Below, in pieces: positions 1 through 10,658 of a DNA stretch of 64,000 nt. Below the pieces are notes generated by a model. That model saw only the letters and a list, made by a program, of their open reading frames with translations. It was not told the origin of the DNA and did not search any database. The translations under genes and the position numbers were made by a program. The stretch covers positions 1 through 64,000 of the forward strand of contig CBFFRQ010000048.1 of NCBI GenBank assembly GCA_965644315.1, written 5' to 3'. The stretch is from Caecitellus pseudoparvulus. Taxonomy: Eukaryota; Bigyra: Bicosoecida. The first letter of the stretch is position 1. The number at the start of each line of letters is the position of its first letter.

Positions 1-3000
1 CGGCAGTGGTTTGTTGGGCGGTGGCTCGCCCAGCGCCTTGCCCGGCAGCGTGACGCCAGGTGTGCAGTCGCTGACGCGCCTCATGACGCAGAAGGGCATT
101 CACTCCAGGGAAGCTGTCCTGATCCAGAAGTCTCAGGAAGCTTTCTTGCTCGCCTCACGGCTCGGTACACGGGTGGAGGAGGCGCAAGCAGCAGCAGAAA
201 CCCACCTGGCCGCGGCGACTGCTTTTCAAGAGCGAACCGATGCAGCGTCTCGGCACCTAGCCAGAGCTGCAGCTCGCGAGAGCAAAAGGCGAGACACCCC
301 CATGCATACCACAGAGGCGGTGTGGCGTGACATGCGCCTGCTGGCAGTGCCTGACGCACTGGCTGCTGAGCATGTGGGACAGCGAGTCGCCCAGCCCACG
401 CAACAGGACACCCATGCAGCACGAGGAGGGGTCACGTCGGGCAGCATCTTTGACCCGGCTGCAGACGCCAAGCTCATTGCTCCTGTGGCTCTGCGCACAC
501 CAGTCTTCCTCATCGGGCGCCGGGACTGGGTGTACCCCGACGACGTGGATGCGTCGGTGTCCTGCCCGACCTTGCCAGCCGTGGGCAAGTCGGCCTCTGG
601 CACGCCCCGCAGCACCACAGCAGCAACGCAGCAAGGCAGCATCGCAACGGCATCGTCGCAGCACAAGAAGGCCATGCGTGGCTCTCTCGTGCGGCGCAAG
701 GAGCTCGCCGCAATGGCAGACTTTGGCCGCGTGCCTTGTCCGCTGGGAGCTGCAGCGCGGGGTCTCTCCCGGACAGAGCGTGTGGGCAGGCTGCGCGCCC
801 TGCTGCAAGAAGAGACCACCTTGCACGTGGGGCGCTTCGCAGAGTCGGTGCAGTGGGAGCCCTCGCCCGACCTGCTGCAGCGAGCAAGCACGCCAGGGAT
901 GCTACGAAGGATAGCGGATGCAGACCCTGGCCCGGCCACTGCGAGAGGTGGGGCCGAGGGGGGGGCGGGGCTCTTGCCCAGGCCTTCTTCAGGCCACGCA
1001 CCCACGCCTGTGCAGCTGCCCATGCCAGCCCTGCTGTCGTTCGTCGTCGAACGCATCGAGTTGGGCGCTGGGCACGTGCCCGTCGCGCTGCGGTACTCCA
1101 GGTCGCACTTCCGACGGCGCTTCTTGACGCAGCCCGTGGCGAGCATGGTGCGAGCGCTCACATGGCTAGTGCACTGCATGACATGGCGGGCACATGGCAC
1201 CAAGGCGCAGCAGGAGGTGCTGCTGACGTTGGTGGCGTTCCTGTACCAGCGCCTGCTGAGCGGCATCCGAGGCCCCGGCACGGACAGCTTCTTCCAGTTC
1301 CTGCTGCCAGCTGCAGCAGAGGCCGTGTGGTGTGCGTTGTACTTTTCCATTCCGGGATCCCGTGGTCACTACGACGCTGCGCTGAAGCTGCGGCTGGCGT
1401 TGATTGTGTGCCGGGTCGTGTCGGGGTCAGAGATGAGCCCCAGCGCAGTGCTGCACCTCATGCACAGTGCCTTCCCCGACGCGACTCCTGACGCACCCAT
1501 CGACAACACCCTTGTGCTGAATTCCTCTGTCCTGGGCGATGCAGGGGCGCGCCTGGGTGGTGGGGAGCGCGCTGAGGCACCTGCGTCGCCGTCACCGGCG
1601 CAGGCAGAATCGCACAGCCCGCGCCATGCCGAGGACAGCGCCCGCGGGGGCGGCGACAAGAGCATCTTCCACACACGCCTAGCGTCTGGCACGGACATCA
1701 ATGATGCCCTAGCCAGCCGCTCCTTGCTGGATGCAGTGCACATGACACCTGCTCAGCGAGCCGCCCTCGGAACACAGGGCGCGTACGAATTCCAAACCCT
1801 GCGCGCCTTGCCTGAGCACGCCTTTGTGCCCCACACCGCATACACAGCGGCGTACGAGTACGCACATTCGTACCTCGTGCAGCGCCGCATCATGGGCATG
1901 GTAGAGGAGGCTGCCCGCGCCGAGCATGGCGTGGAGGGGGACGACACGATGTCAGAGGAGTTGCAGTGGCGCGTGGAGGCGCGCAAGCGGGCTGCAGCTC
2001 ACTCCCTGGCCATGCAACTCATCAAGCAGCGCGTGAAGTACCGGGATATTTCTGTGCAGTTTCCCCTGCGTTCCACCAGCACGAACTTGCAGCGCATGTT
2101 ACCGGGTGTGACGGCGGCAGGTGCGTCCACCTTTCGCATGAAACTGTCCACCCTGACGCCATGGAGCAGCACCGGCAGTGTGGACACCTTCTGCCCTATC
2201 TTGCAGCGACTGGTGGGCACCGGTGAGCTGCCTGCTGACCTGCACTCCCTGCAGGCATCGGCCAGCGAAGGCGCCCTGCCGCAGCCTGGCCAAGCATCAG
2301 CCGTGGCGGCTGCACAGACCGGGGATGTGCCGGCGCTGCAGCCATCCGCCTCCAGCCCCGACATCCTCGCCGCCACGACCCGCCAAGGTGCAGACGCCTT
2401 CACACAAGCAAGGGTCGATGCGGGTGTGCCGCCAGGGCACGCCACAGCACCAGCACACCAGCACGTGCGGCGGAAGTGGGGCAGCATCAACGCCACCATG
2501 GCCCGCCGCCGCAAACAGGCGCGGCAGGCAGCTGCCGCCTCCTCAGCCACTGCGGCGTCGTCCTCGGCGGCCATCGGCAAGGAGGTGCGGCGTGCGGTAG
2601 CGTCCTTGCGCCGGCCAGGCGCCGTGCAGGGTGTGGAGGCGGCTGCGAGGTTGGTGGCGGCGTCGCACCGTGGGGTGCACCCGGCACGTCGCCGTGACGC
2701 CGCCCGGGCCAGCCAGCACACCCACGAGTCGGCAAACATCAGCACTGCGCGATTCTTGGACGGGCGGCGGGGGTGCTTGGGGGTGCCGGACAGTGCAGGG
2801 GGCCTGCCTCTGGCTGCCGCACGCAAGGTCGCAGCGACCATGTTCGGCGAAAGTCCGGCGAAAGAAGGCGACAAGGCCTCGAAACTGCACGCTGCGGTGG
2901 CGGAGGAGGTGTCTGCTGCAGCTGCAGCCTCCGCTTCCCTCGCTGCCACCCTGCAGCGGGCTCGCGCCACTGCCGGGACGAGGGGGGCGGGGGAGGCGGC

Positions 3001-3430
3001 CGGGCTGGAGGGGGACCCGACCAGCGGGGGAGACGGCACGGTGGACCGGTCGGGTATGAAGGCCGTGGCCATGGGGCCTCTGGCCACGGCCGGAGAGGTG
3101 GTGCAGGCTAACTTCTCGCCCCTGAACCCAGCCAAACAACACGCCCGCCACCGGTACGTACGCATGGCCCTGCCCAGCCCCAACCCGCTCATGCGCCTGC
3201 ACAGGTCGGCGGCGGGGAGCGCGGCGGAGGGTGACGTGTTGCCTGGTTCGGCCGCCATCATCGACGGCGAGCTGGTCACGTTCACGGCGCACTCGGCGGC
3301 GTCAACGGTCGCCGCCGACACGGAACGGGCGGCGCTGTTGGAGGAGGCGCTGGGCAGGGCCCCCGATGCCGACTCGCTTGTGGCACGGGCCATTCAGGAG
3401 GCGCATGAGGAGGGTGCGGTGGACCTGTAA
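1..3430 (+). CDS. large protein, 5' end outside window; weak FAM227-like helical region
   Basis: The frame is open from the first base (no start codon seen) to a TAA stop at 3428-3430, so only the last roughly 1,140 residues are visible. It is Ala/Arg-rich with long disordered stretches. An N-terminal helical, coiled-coil-like segment (visible residues about 30-95) precedes a folded-looking helical block at about 335-490, built of hydrophobic helices with several Trp and Tyr. That block recalls the FWWh domain of FAM227 proteins, a family of unknown function; I see only pattern-level resemblance, so the family call is weak. The second half is low-complexity, with Ala/Ser and basic tracts. No membrane segment or catalytic motif is visible. 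It is transcribed toward TMX2, about 200 bp downstream. Confidence 0.7.
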   Translation, partial: GSGLLGGGSPSALPGSVTPGVQSLTRLMTQKGIHSREAVLIQKSQEAFLLASRLGTRVEEAQAAAETHLAAATAFQERTDAASRHLARAAARESKRRDTPMHTTEAVWRDMRLLAVPDALAAEHVGQRVAQPTQQDTHAARGGVTSGSIFDPAADAKLIAPVALRTPVFLIGRRDWVYPDDVDASVSCPTLPAVGKSASGTPRSTTAATQQGSIATASSQHKKAMRGSLVRRKELAAMADFGRVPCPLGAAARGLSRTERVGRLRALLQEETTLHVGRFAESVQWEPSPDLLQRASTPGMLRRIADADPGPATARGGAEGGAGLLPRPSSGHAPTPVQLPMPALLSFVVERIELGAGHVPVALRYSRSHFRRRFLTQPVASMVRALTWLVHCMTWRAHGTKAQQEVLLTLVAFLYQRLLSGIRGPGTDSFFQFLLPAAAEAVWCALYFSIPGSRGHYDAALKLRLALIVCRVVSGSEMSPSAVLHLMHSAFPDATPDAPIDNTLVLNSSVLGDAGARLGGGERAEAPASPSPAQAESHSPRHAEDSARGGGDKSIFHTRLASGTDINDALASRSLLDAVHMTPAQRAALGTQGAYEFQTLRALPEHAFVPHTAYTAAYEYAHSYLVQRRIMGMVEEAARAEHGVEGDDTMSEELQWRVEARKRAAAHSLAMQLIKQRVKYRDISVQFPLRSTSTNLQRMLPGVTAAGASTFRMKLSTLTPWSSTGSVDTFCPILQRLVGTGELPADLHSLQASASEGALPQPGQASAVAAAQTGDVPALQPSASSPDILAATTRQGADAFTQARVDAGVPPGHATAPAHQHVRRKWGSINATMARRRKQARQAAAASSATAASSSAAIGKEVRRAVASLRRPGAVQGVEAAARLVAASHRGVHPARRRDAARASQHTHESANISTARFLDGRRGCLGVPDSAGGLPLAAARKVAATMFGESPAKEGDKASKLHAAVAEEVSAAAAASASLAATLQRARATAGTRGAGEAAGLEGDPTSGGDGTVDRSGMKAVAMGPLATAGEVVQANFSPLNPAKQHARHRYVRMALPSPNPLMRLHRSAAGSAAEGDVLPGSAAIIDGELVTFTAHSAASTVAADTERAALLEEALGRAPDADSLVARAIQEAHEEGAVDL

Positions 3431-3619
3431 GGGTCTCATGGTCGGCGAGGACCAGCGCGAGCCAGCTTTGCTCGCCTTGGCCACTCTGGCAGGGCAACGA
3501 GCCAGCAAAATTCACCCCACACTGCACTGATGCGCATGGGAGTGTTCAGGCCACTACTGCTGCAGTGACAGGTTCAACCCCGAGCGCAGCAGCTTGGGAA
3601 GGAGGGAGGAGCTGGGTTC

Positions 3620-3628
3620 AATTTCCGC
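3620..3628 (+). promoter_or_regulatory. AATTTCCGC motif upstream of TMX2
   Basis: This copy of the recurrent AATTWCCGCA-type motif lies 10 nt upstream of the TMX2 start codon. The same word recurs near the 5' ends of many genes here. Its role is unproven. Confidence 0.4.
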
Positions 3629-3637
3629 GCCGCTGCA

Positions 3638-4607
3638 ATGTTGGGCACGCGGTTCCTCTCGCTGTACCACATCACCAACGCCATTTTGGCGAGCTCCTAC
3701 CTGTTCATTCGGGAGTGGTACCCCCGCTCGACAGTGAGGGGCCCCAGCCAGCTCATGGGCTCCATGGGCGTGACCATGGTGCGTCGCCTGCCCATGCCAC
3801 GCGAATTCCCGTTGGCTGCTCACCTTGCGCCGCAATGCTGCAGGAGGCTGAGATTGCCCTGGCTGCCCTCGTCTACATCGCCGCTCGGGTGAGGCAGTAC
3901 GCGTCGTGGGAGGAGTTTCTGGACCGCCTGTTCTTCCTGGCCAAGGCAGTCAGCCTGCTGCTGCTGTACATGACAGACTCCACTGCCGCGCTGCGGTGGG
4001 GCATCGTCGCCGGCCGTACGTGCCAAGCAGTGTGCGTGCCACGGGCAAGGCCCCACCATACACCCCGCTACCCCCCTGTCCGCAGTGCATTTCTTCATGG
4101 TCCGGCGACCGGCCTTCGACGGGGCTTCCGAGGTAGAGTTCCTCGTGCCCACGGCTCTGGCTCGGCAGGTGTTCCAAGCACCTGCCGAGGAGACATGGCT
4201 GGTCCTCTACTCTGCCGCTTGGTCTGAGGCGTCAGAGTATGTGTTCCCCATCTTTGCAGACCTCTCCGTGCAGTGCGTCGATGCGCCTGCCCCCCGCTCC
4301 GTGCTGCGCTAAGCTTGCACCACACAATCTCGCCGCTGGCTGACTCAGGTACACTTCGGATCGCCTGCGGTTCGCCACAGTGGAGGCGGGGCGCTGGCCA
4401 GAAGCAGCTGAGATGGCGGAAGTGGACGACAGTGTCGGCTCAGGGCAGGTGCCCAGCATCATCCTGTACCAGGACGGGAAGGAGGTGAAGCGGCTGCCGC
4501 CGAAGGGAGCCGACGGCAAGGTCAAGCCTGTGAAGATGGACCGAGGCACGCTGAAGCGCTACTTCGACTTGGACCGGCTGAAATTTGAAGAGAGCAAGGT
4601 GAAGTAG
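3638..4607 (+). CDS. TMX2: thioredoxin-related transmembrane protein 2 (TMX2) homologue, redox-inactive
   Basis: Exons join(3638..3778,3844..4015,4086..4272,4349..4607) give 252 aa. Donors are GTGCGT, GTACGT and GTGCGT, and introns are 65, 70 and 76 nt. TMX2 is an ER-membrane member of the protein disulfide isomerase family. Exon 1 carries a hydrophobic helix (about residues 5-25). Exon 2 matches the second and third membrane helices of animal TMX2. Exons 3-4 hold the thioredoxin fold, with the conserved FPIFADLSVQ strand and the QVPSIILYQDGKE region containing the cis-Pro. The redox site reads W-S-E-A-S (residues 150-154), so both cysteines of the usual CxxC are missing; human TMX2 keeps one (SNDC). 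Phases at all three junctions agree and the joined protein is collinear with TMX2. The C-terminus (ESKVK) is Lys-rich but not a classic KKxx signal. Confidence 0.85.
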
Positions 4608-4928
4608 GCGTGGTTGTGGCGCGTTGCGCACTGCCGCCTGACCAGCGGCAGTGAGGGGAAGGGGGCGGGATGTGCACCCCTCGCACCTGCGACGGGCCCA
4701 TCGGCGTTGACACGTCGCAATCGGCAGGCGCGGGCATGATTCAAGGGCTGTCGTCACCCATCGAAGCACAACACATCCATGCAATGCATTCCGCATGGCG
4801 TCCCAACCTCTCAGCTCACCGCTCGGCTGTGGAGTGGAAGGAAACGGCACGCTTCGGCAAAGTGCGGGAGGCGGCAAGTTCGGCGAAAACGCCAGCCAGA
4901 GTTGGGCTGTTGCTGGACACGGCATCTC
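4608..4928. other. intergenic region between TMX2 and the lipid kinase
   Basis: This holds the 3' flank of TMX2 and presumed promoter and 5' UTR of the next gene. A degenerate motif (ATTCCGCATG, near 4789) resembles the recurrent element. I see no RNA gene or conserved ORF. Confidence 0.5.
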
Positions 4929-7900
4929 ATGGCTGCTGCACCCACTGATGTGAGGGAACTGCCTGTCTTGTCTGAAGTCGATCTGGAGGGCGCAGCGGTG
5001 TTCTCCAGCCTGGAAGTGCGGGCGGACCACATCGTGTTGCGGCAGTTGACTGAGCATCAGGCTCAAGAGAAGAGCAGCACGGCCGCCCCAGCGACCCGCA
5101 CGTTGTCACACGCGAACTTCATTGGCCTGAGCCAGGACAAAAAGGGGGCTTTAGTGCTGCATGCACTTGTGCCAACCCCTAAGCCCCCGCCGGGAGCCTG
5201 TACGTGATGTGTGCTGAGCAGTCCAGGCTGCACGTGCGATTTCCGCAGAGGACCAAAACACCGTCGCACTGACTGCCCTCCCCGCGCCTCAGGTGACTTC
5301 CGGTGCTGGTGCAGCCGCACACCTGATGACAACACATACCTGCGCAGCAGTCCTCGCGAGCTGGTGTCGTTCAGGGTGCTGCAGGCTTCAGCCGGGGACG
5401 CTGGCTTGGTTGCTGCTTTGAGCTTGGCTTCGGTGGGCACTTTGCGCCCTGAACTGCGCACGCTGCGCATCATTTTGAACCCGCATGGCGGGCACGGGCG
5501 TGCAAAGCGCGTGCTGGAGGACATCGTCCTCCCAACCCTGCGCCTGGCGGGTGTGGGCGTGCAGGTGACGCCCACTGAGTACGCTGGGCACACGATTGAG
5601 ATGGGCGCCGAGTTTGACCCCGACGACACAGAGGGCATCCTGTTCATCTCGGGAGACGGCGCCGTGCAGGAGTTCCTGCAGGGCCTTGTGTCTCGCCCAG
5701 ACTGGATGCAAGTGGCCACCCGCTTGGTGCTGGGGCACATTGGCTGTGGCAGCGCCAACGCCCTGGCCCGTGGCCTGCACACCATGCACCCCCTGGCGGC
5801 AGTGCACGCCGCCATCAAGTGCCGCGTGCGCCCCCTGGACGCGGCCCTGCTGAGCTCGGGTGACGGGCAGCACCGCCTCAGCGTCTGCGGCATCGGCTGG
5901 GGTGTGCCAGGGGACATCGCTGCCGCCTCAGAGGAGTGGCGCTCGTGTGGCGGGGCGTACCGATACACCTGGCTCAAGTGCCTCAAGGGCGTCCTGGACC
6001 GCAAACGGCACAACGCACGGGTGTCCTACACACTGCAGGGTCTGCGCCCGGTGTGGGCGACGTCGAAGAGGGGGGGAGGGGGCCCCAAAGACCCCGCTCC
6101 CAGGCTGAAGTATGAGCTGAGTGGGCGGGCTCACCTGCACGCCTTCTCCTTGAATCCCAACCCCCAGTGGACCCGGCTGCCCGGCATGCCCACGCACGAG
6201 GCCATCTTCCCCCCCGAGCGGTATGGGCTGCTGTACAGGGGACACCCCTTGCCCCTGCCGCCTCCCGCCACACTCACCCCGCTTGCAGAGCTGCCTCTGT
6301 CCACACAGCGGCGGCTGGGAACAGTTAAAGGCACTCGGGCACGGGACACAGCGCTGGCGGTAGCGAAGTATCGTGCCGCCCGGCTCGCTGCCCGGCAAGT
6401 GGCGGGGGGGGCCGATGTGGAGGGCGGAGGGGGGGCCAGCCCCCGCCACCCCCCCCGTCTGGCCACCCTGGCCCTGGGCACCGCAATCAGCTCTGCTGTG
6501 TCTGAGTTCACAGCGGCGACGGGGCGTGTGACACGCGACGAGGCGACGTTCCGTTCCGACACGCTGCGGAACATGGGCGCCTTCACAGAGGCTGGCCTGT
6601 TGAAAGTGCTCCTGCCAGCAGATGGAGAGGAGACGGGCGGCGGCATCCGCTCCAGCGCCAAGACGGCCCAATCTGCGGCGGTAGCTGGCCTGCAGCGCAC
6701 AGGCACCCTCATGGGTGCAGGCGTGCCGGGTGCGGAGCCTGTGCCCTTGCAGCCCACGGAGCTGATGCGGCAGATCAGTGTGGACACCCGCGACGGGCGG
6801 GTGTACTTTTCCATGGGGACGCGGGATGGGCTGGGCACGGGCCTGGACCGGGCGGCGACCCCCCCCGTGTCGCCCATCGCCGAGCTGCCGCCAGCGGAGG
6901 AGCGATCCACGCCAGGGGCGCCGGGAGCAGGGGGTTCCCAGGGCGCAGCCTCCAGCGAGGGGGGGGGGTCTGGGGACACGCAGGCGGGCGACGAGCCAGG
7001 CGAGCTGCCCACACCCCTCGCGGGAGACCTGGCTGCCGCGTACTACTTCATGTTCACCAACGCCGATTCCAAGCTGCACCAGCGCCTGCAGAGCCGGGCA
7101 GCAGATGCGCTGCGGCGGAGGTTTGAGCCCACAGAGATCCACGTGGACGGGGAGGAGCCCGTCATCACCCGGGCCAGGTCCCTGGACGCGACGGCGCCAG
7201 GCCAGACGCCTGCCAGGGTGCTGTCTGGAGAGGACTGGCGGGGTGGTGCGTGGCTGTGGCGTGAGCCAGAGGAGGACTTTGACTCTGAGGAGGAGTGGGC
7301 GGGGGCGCAGGGGGGTGTGCCCAGCGGGCCGGGCATGCTGCGCAGTGCGTCCACACCCCTGAGCGGGGCTGCCTTGGGCAGTGCCTACCAGCCGACGCCA
7401 GGGGTGGTGGTGGCCCCCACGGAGAATCTGGAGGGCGCCGTGGGTGTTGCGGAGGCGGGCGGGGGGGGCGTGGGCGAGGCCGCCCCCCACAAGGGCAGTG
7501 TTGGCCGCTGCATCACCCGGCACAGAGATGGCACCGTGACGCCACCTGGGGCGCTGGAGCACACCCCACGAGGGCAGTCACCACCTCCTCCCGGCTCAGA
7601 CTCCCCAGCAGGCATTGCCATCCCCCGTGCACACGTCATCAGCAGCTCCCTCACACTGGTCAAGGCCCCCAGCCAAGAGGAGGTGGGTGCGGCGACTGCG
7701 ACAGGTGGTGGCGTCGCCGGGGCATTTGTGCACCCAGCGCAAGTCCCCGTGGCGCTACCGCCCCCCGTGCCCCAAGACGGCAATAACGCCGAGGACGCGG
7801 GCGAGGCCCAGTCAGTGGTGTCCTTTGCCACACCATCGGCAAGTGTGACGATGTCCCCTGCCGCTGGCACCGGCATTCCATCACCCACAGGCATTCCGTC

Positions 7901-8498
7901 CCTGTCCCCGTCGCTGCGCCCGAGCACGGTGATGGGGGTGCCTGGCGCGGCCAAGGCGGCGCGGCACGCGCGGGCAGTGCCCTGGCGACACGAAACTGGT
8001 GCCTACATTGCTGTGGGGGCTGTGAACATTGCCCAGGACGCCTTCGCATCTCACCCCTCTGACGGCTTCTTCGACCTCATGCTGGCCCGGGAAGGCGAGA
8101 GCATGATGCAGGTGTGCGGGCTGCTGGGTCGGTACATCGTCGGGCGTGAGTACGACTCGCCCATGATGGACTACTACAAGGCCTCTGCCGTCGTCATCAC
8201 GCCCATGACCCGGGCACCCCGGGGCGCATGCGGCGGCTGGCTCTCGTGGCTGGCTCGTGGCTGCGGCTTGGCCACCTGCGCCGGCACCGCCTGCGAAGAC
8301 ACCAGCACGGGGGAGCGGTTCGTGGAGAGCCACGAGCGGGAGGTGCTGAACGTGGACGGGGAGGTGCTCACCGCCACCGGCCCCTTCACCATCCAGCACC
8401 TGCCCGCCCTCATCACCGCCTACGGGGAGCCGTACCGCTCTGACACGCACACTGTGAACCCCCTGGACCGCCCACCGCCCCCAGCCATCCCGCTATAA
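4929..8498 (+). CDS. sphingosine/diacylglycerol kinase-family lipid kinase with large disordered insertion
   Basis: Exons join(4929..5199,5293..8498) give 1,158 aa. The intron starts GTACGT and ends CCTCAG; splicing at the nearer TTTCCGCAG would create an immediate stop. The family phosphorylates lipid hydroxyls with ATP. The catalytic half is near residues 145-330: ILNPHGGHG (nucleotide loop), ISGDGAVQEF (the GDG catalytic signature) and a GCGSANALA glycine loop, followed by the WGVPGDI...EEWRSCG stretch typical of sphingosine kinases. A mostly disordered insertion of about 500 residues follows. The C-terminal lobe resumes near residue 925 (IAVGAVNIAQ, SDGFFDLML) and ends with LNVDGEVL, matching the conserved C5 region. 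Sphingosine kinase is favoured over diacylglycerol kinase because of this C-terminal lobe; the substrate is inferred. It ends 6 bp from the convergent gene's stop. Confidence 0.8.
5238..5248 (+). promoter_or_regulatory. ATTTCCGCAG motif inside lipid-kinase intron 1
   Basis: This intronic copy sits 44 nt before the acceptor chosen for the exon join. Using its own AG as acceptor creates an in-frame stop, so it is not the splice site in this model. Confidence 0.35.
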
Positions 8499-8504
8499 TT
8501 CATT

Positions 8505-10444
8505 TTACATGCCAGGGTACCCCGCGGGGTTGTACCCGCCCCCTCCCGCTGCTCCGAAGTCCATGCCCCGCAGGAACTCCATCCCTGGCTCTTGGGCCAG
8601 GCGCGCCAGACTGGAAGCAATGGCTTCCTGCCGCTCAGGCTGAGGGGGGGAGGGCACGGACGCGCCGTGGGCCTCTGTGTCCTCCTCGAAGTACGCTCGG
8701 GCGTACACCACACCATCGTCATCGTCCCATCGCGTGGAGCCCACGGACAGCGCGTCGTCGTCTTCGTCCACCCCCCCAGCAGCGACAAGGGGCTCAGCAG
8801 CGTCCGCCTTGGCTTCTGGTGCCCCCTGTCGCGCTGCAGGGGCAGGTGGCGCCCGGGTCCTGACACGCGCCCGCTGCAAACCTTGGGGTATGTCCTGTGG
8901 CGGACCGGGTGCCGCCGCCGCCCCCGACTCCAGCAGTGCCAGCACCTCCTGCAGCTCGGAGCTGGGGGCCTCCTTGCTCTCATCGTCTGCCGGGAGCACC
9001 ATGCCTGGCGGCACCAAGAGGTCCAGAATGGCGCCGCCACGCCCACCCTCCCCGACCGCTGTGTCCAGGCCAGCCGTCGCGTCCTCCTCCCCCAGACGCA
9101 ACTGCACGGATCCTGGGCTTGGCAAGGAGTTCAGCAGGACCTGGTGCTCCGCCGCTCGCAGGCGCCTGCGTCTCTCCGCGCCGGTATCAGGCTTGCTGGG
9201 AGGCGCCGCCGCCCCTGCCCCACCGTCAGCTGCTGCACCGCTGCGGCTGCCGCCCCCCTCCGCCCCCGGCAGGCTAGGTGGCGACGGAGAAGGGTCCACA
9301 GAAGCCAGCAGGCGGTCCAGAATGGAGCCAGCACGGCCAGCCTCACCCCTGGCCGGTGTGGGCTGCGCCTGCCCCCCCGTGCCGCCCTGAGCGTGCAGGA
9401 TGCTGAGCAGGTGTTCCTTGGGCAGGCCCAGCTCCCTGGCCAGCTTGCGCACCGCTGCAGGCTTCAAGGCACGGGCGCCCCCCAGGCTGCGCAGGACCCG
9501 GTCGAAGACACTGCGCACAGCACCCGCACGGCGCGCTGAGCGAGCCGCCAGGACTGCCTCGGCATGCTCCACGTAAGACAGGCCGCTGGCGGGGTCATAT
9601 GCGTCCAGTTCGGGAGGCACTGCCAGCTTGAAATCAGCAGGTGTGACGACTGGGCCAGTGACGTCCACGTCTTGTGGCGTGCTGCGCGCTGCTTGGGGGG
9701 CAAGCACGCCCCCTGCAGCAGCTGCTGCAGCACGGCGCTGCCGCCCGACCAGCCGAGCATCCACGGCCTCTGCACTTGCCTCGTCAGCTGCAGCCCCAGG
9801 CGCGCCATGAGCAACAGGCTCCTCAGCTTGTTCGGCACGCACTCGAGCCAGCTCTGCGTCCACCTTGGCACGCATCTCTGCCTCTGCGCTTCCCAGCACC
9901 GCCTCTGCGTCAAAGTCGAAGGGGTTTTCGCCCTTCGTGGGAGTCCACTCCACTGCCTTTTGCACGGGGCCGCGGCTGGCACCCAGCCGTTGGTTCACAC
10001 GGGCCTGCATCTGCTGGAAGAGCGTGGACTCCTTGGCCTGGCCCTCCGCCGTGCCGGGTGAAGCCTCAAACGGCAACGCTGCCTCCTCGTCAGATTCCGC
10101 ACCCAAGAAGTCCAAATCGTCGGACTCCTCCCCATCCTCCTGCGCGAGCAGGCCCGACACGTGAATGTAAGCAGCCGTAACATACTTGCCCATGCTCGCC
10201 TTACCTGCAGGCCTGCTCGCTGGGAAAACGCGCTGCGCACTGCGTCCCCTGAAACAGTCACGCCTGAAACGCCCAGTCGCCTGCGGCAACGCGGAGGCAG
10301 GCAGTGCAGAGCGCGGCGGTGCCCCAGGAATCAGGCAACTTACCCCCCCTCAGACATGATGCTGACGGCAATGGCGTCCCAGTTGTACGCCATGCTGGGC
10401 GCCAGCTCCACCACCCGCGCAACGGCAGCGCTGGGAAGGGCCAT
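8505..10444 (-). CDS. acidic, disordered protein with N-terminal SANT/Myb-like helix bundle
   Basis: Exons complement(join(8505..10248,10344..10444)) give 614 aa. Exon 1 starts MALPSAAVARVVELAP and the GTAAGT intron of 95 nt joins in phase 2. The joined segment WDAIAVSIM...GGRSAQRVF has the spacing of a SANT/Myb repeat (Trp, then a G-R-S-A-Q third helix); neither exon alone shows it, which supports the splice. The rest is acidic (ESDDLDFLG, ESDEE) and alanine-rich with disordered tracts, plus a helical part near residues 245-310 (YVEHAEAVLAARSARRAG...KLARELGLPKEHLL). An alternative 46-nt GTATGT...GCGCAG intron just downstream would break the main frame and is not used. The Myb-like fold is inferred; overall function unknown. 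It could be a chromatin or assembly factor. Confidence 0.6.
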
Positions 10445-10658
10445 GGTCGTCAAGCACTCGCCACACCCTGGCGGCAGAGGACCGAAAGAGCAGTACAAAT
10501 TGTTTGACGCACCCTGGACCCGGATCAAACCAAATTCGAGGTCCAGCTTCTTTGGCTAGCTGCTAAGAGTGAGTGTGCATTTGGAGAGGGCCCATGCAGC
10601 ACGTCCGCCAGCCAACGACTCCAACCCCCAAGCAGTGGTGCTGAGCAAGGCAGCCCCA

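Noticed and set aside
1999-3393. 464-residue minus-strand ORF opposite the first gene
   Set aside because: Composition is that of a codon-shadow (Arg/Ser/Ala), with no motif; the plus strand has the continuous, structured frame.
3570-3632. tRNA-like B boxes (GGTTCAACCCC, GGTTCAATTTCC)
   Set aside because: No matching A box or cloverleaf can be drawn at the right spacing, and the second overlaps the recurrent motif.
10500-10560. An extra upstream exon (KLDLEFGLIRVQG) for the SANT-like gene or the SET gene
   Set aside because: It can be spliced in frame only with a weak acceptor and adds no recognisable sequence; treated as 5' UTR.
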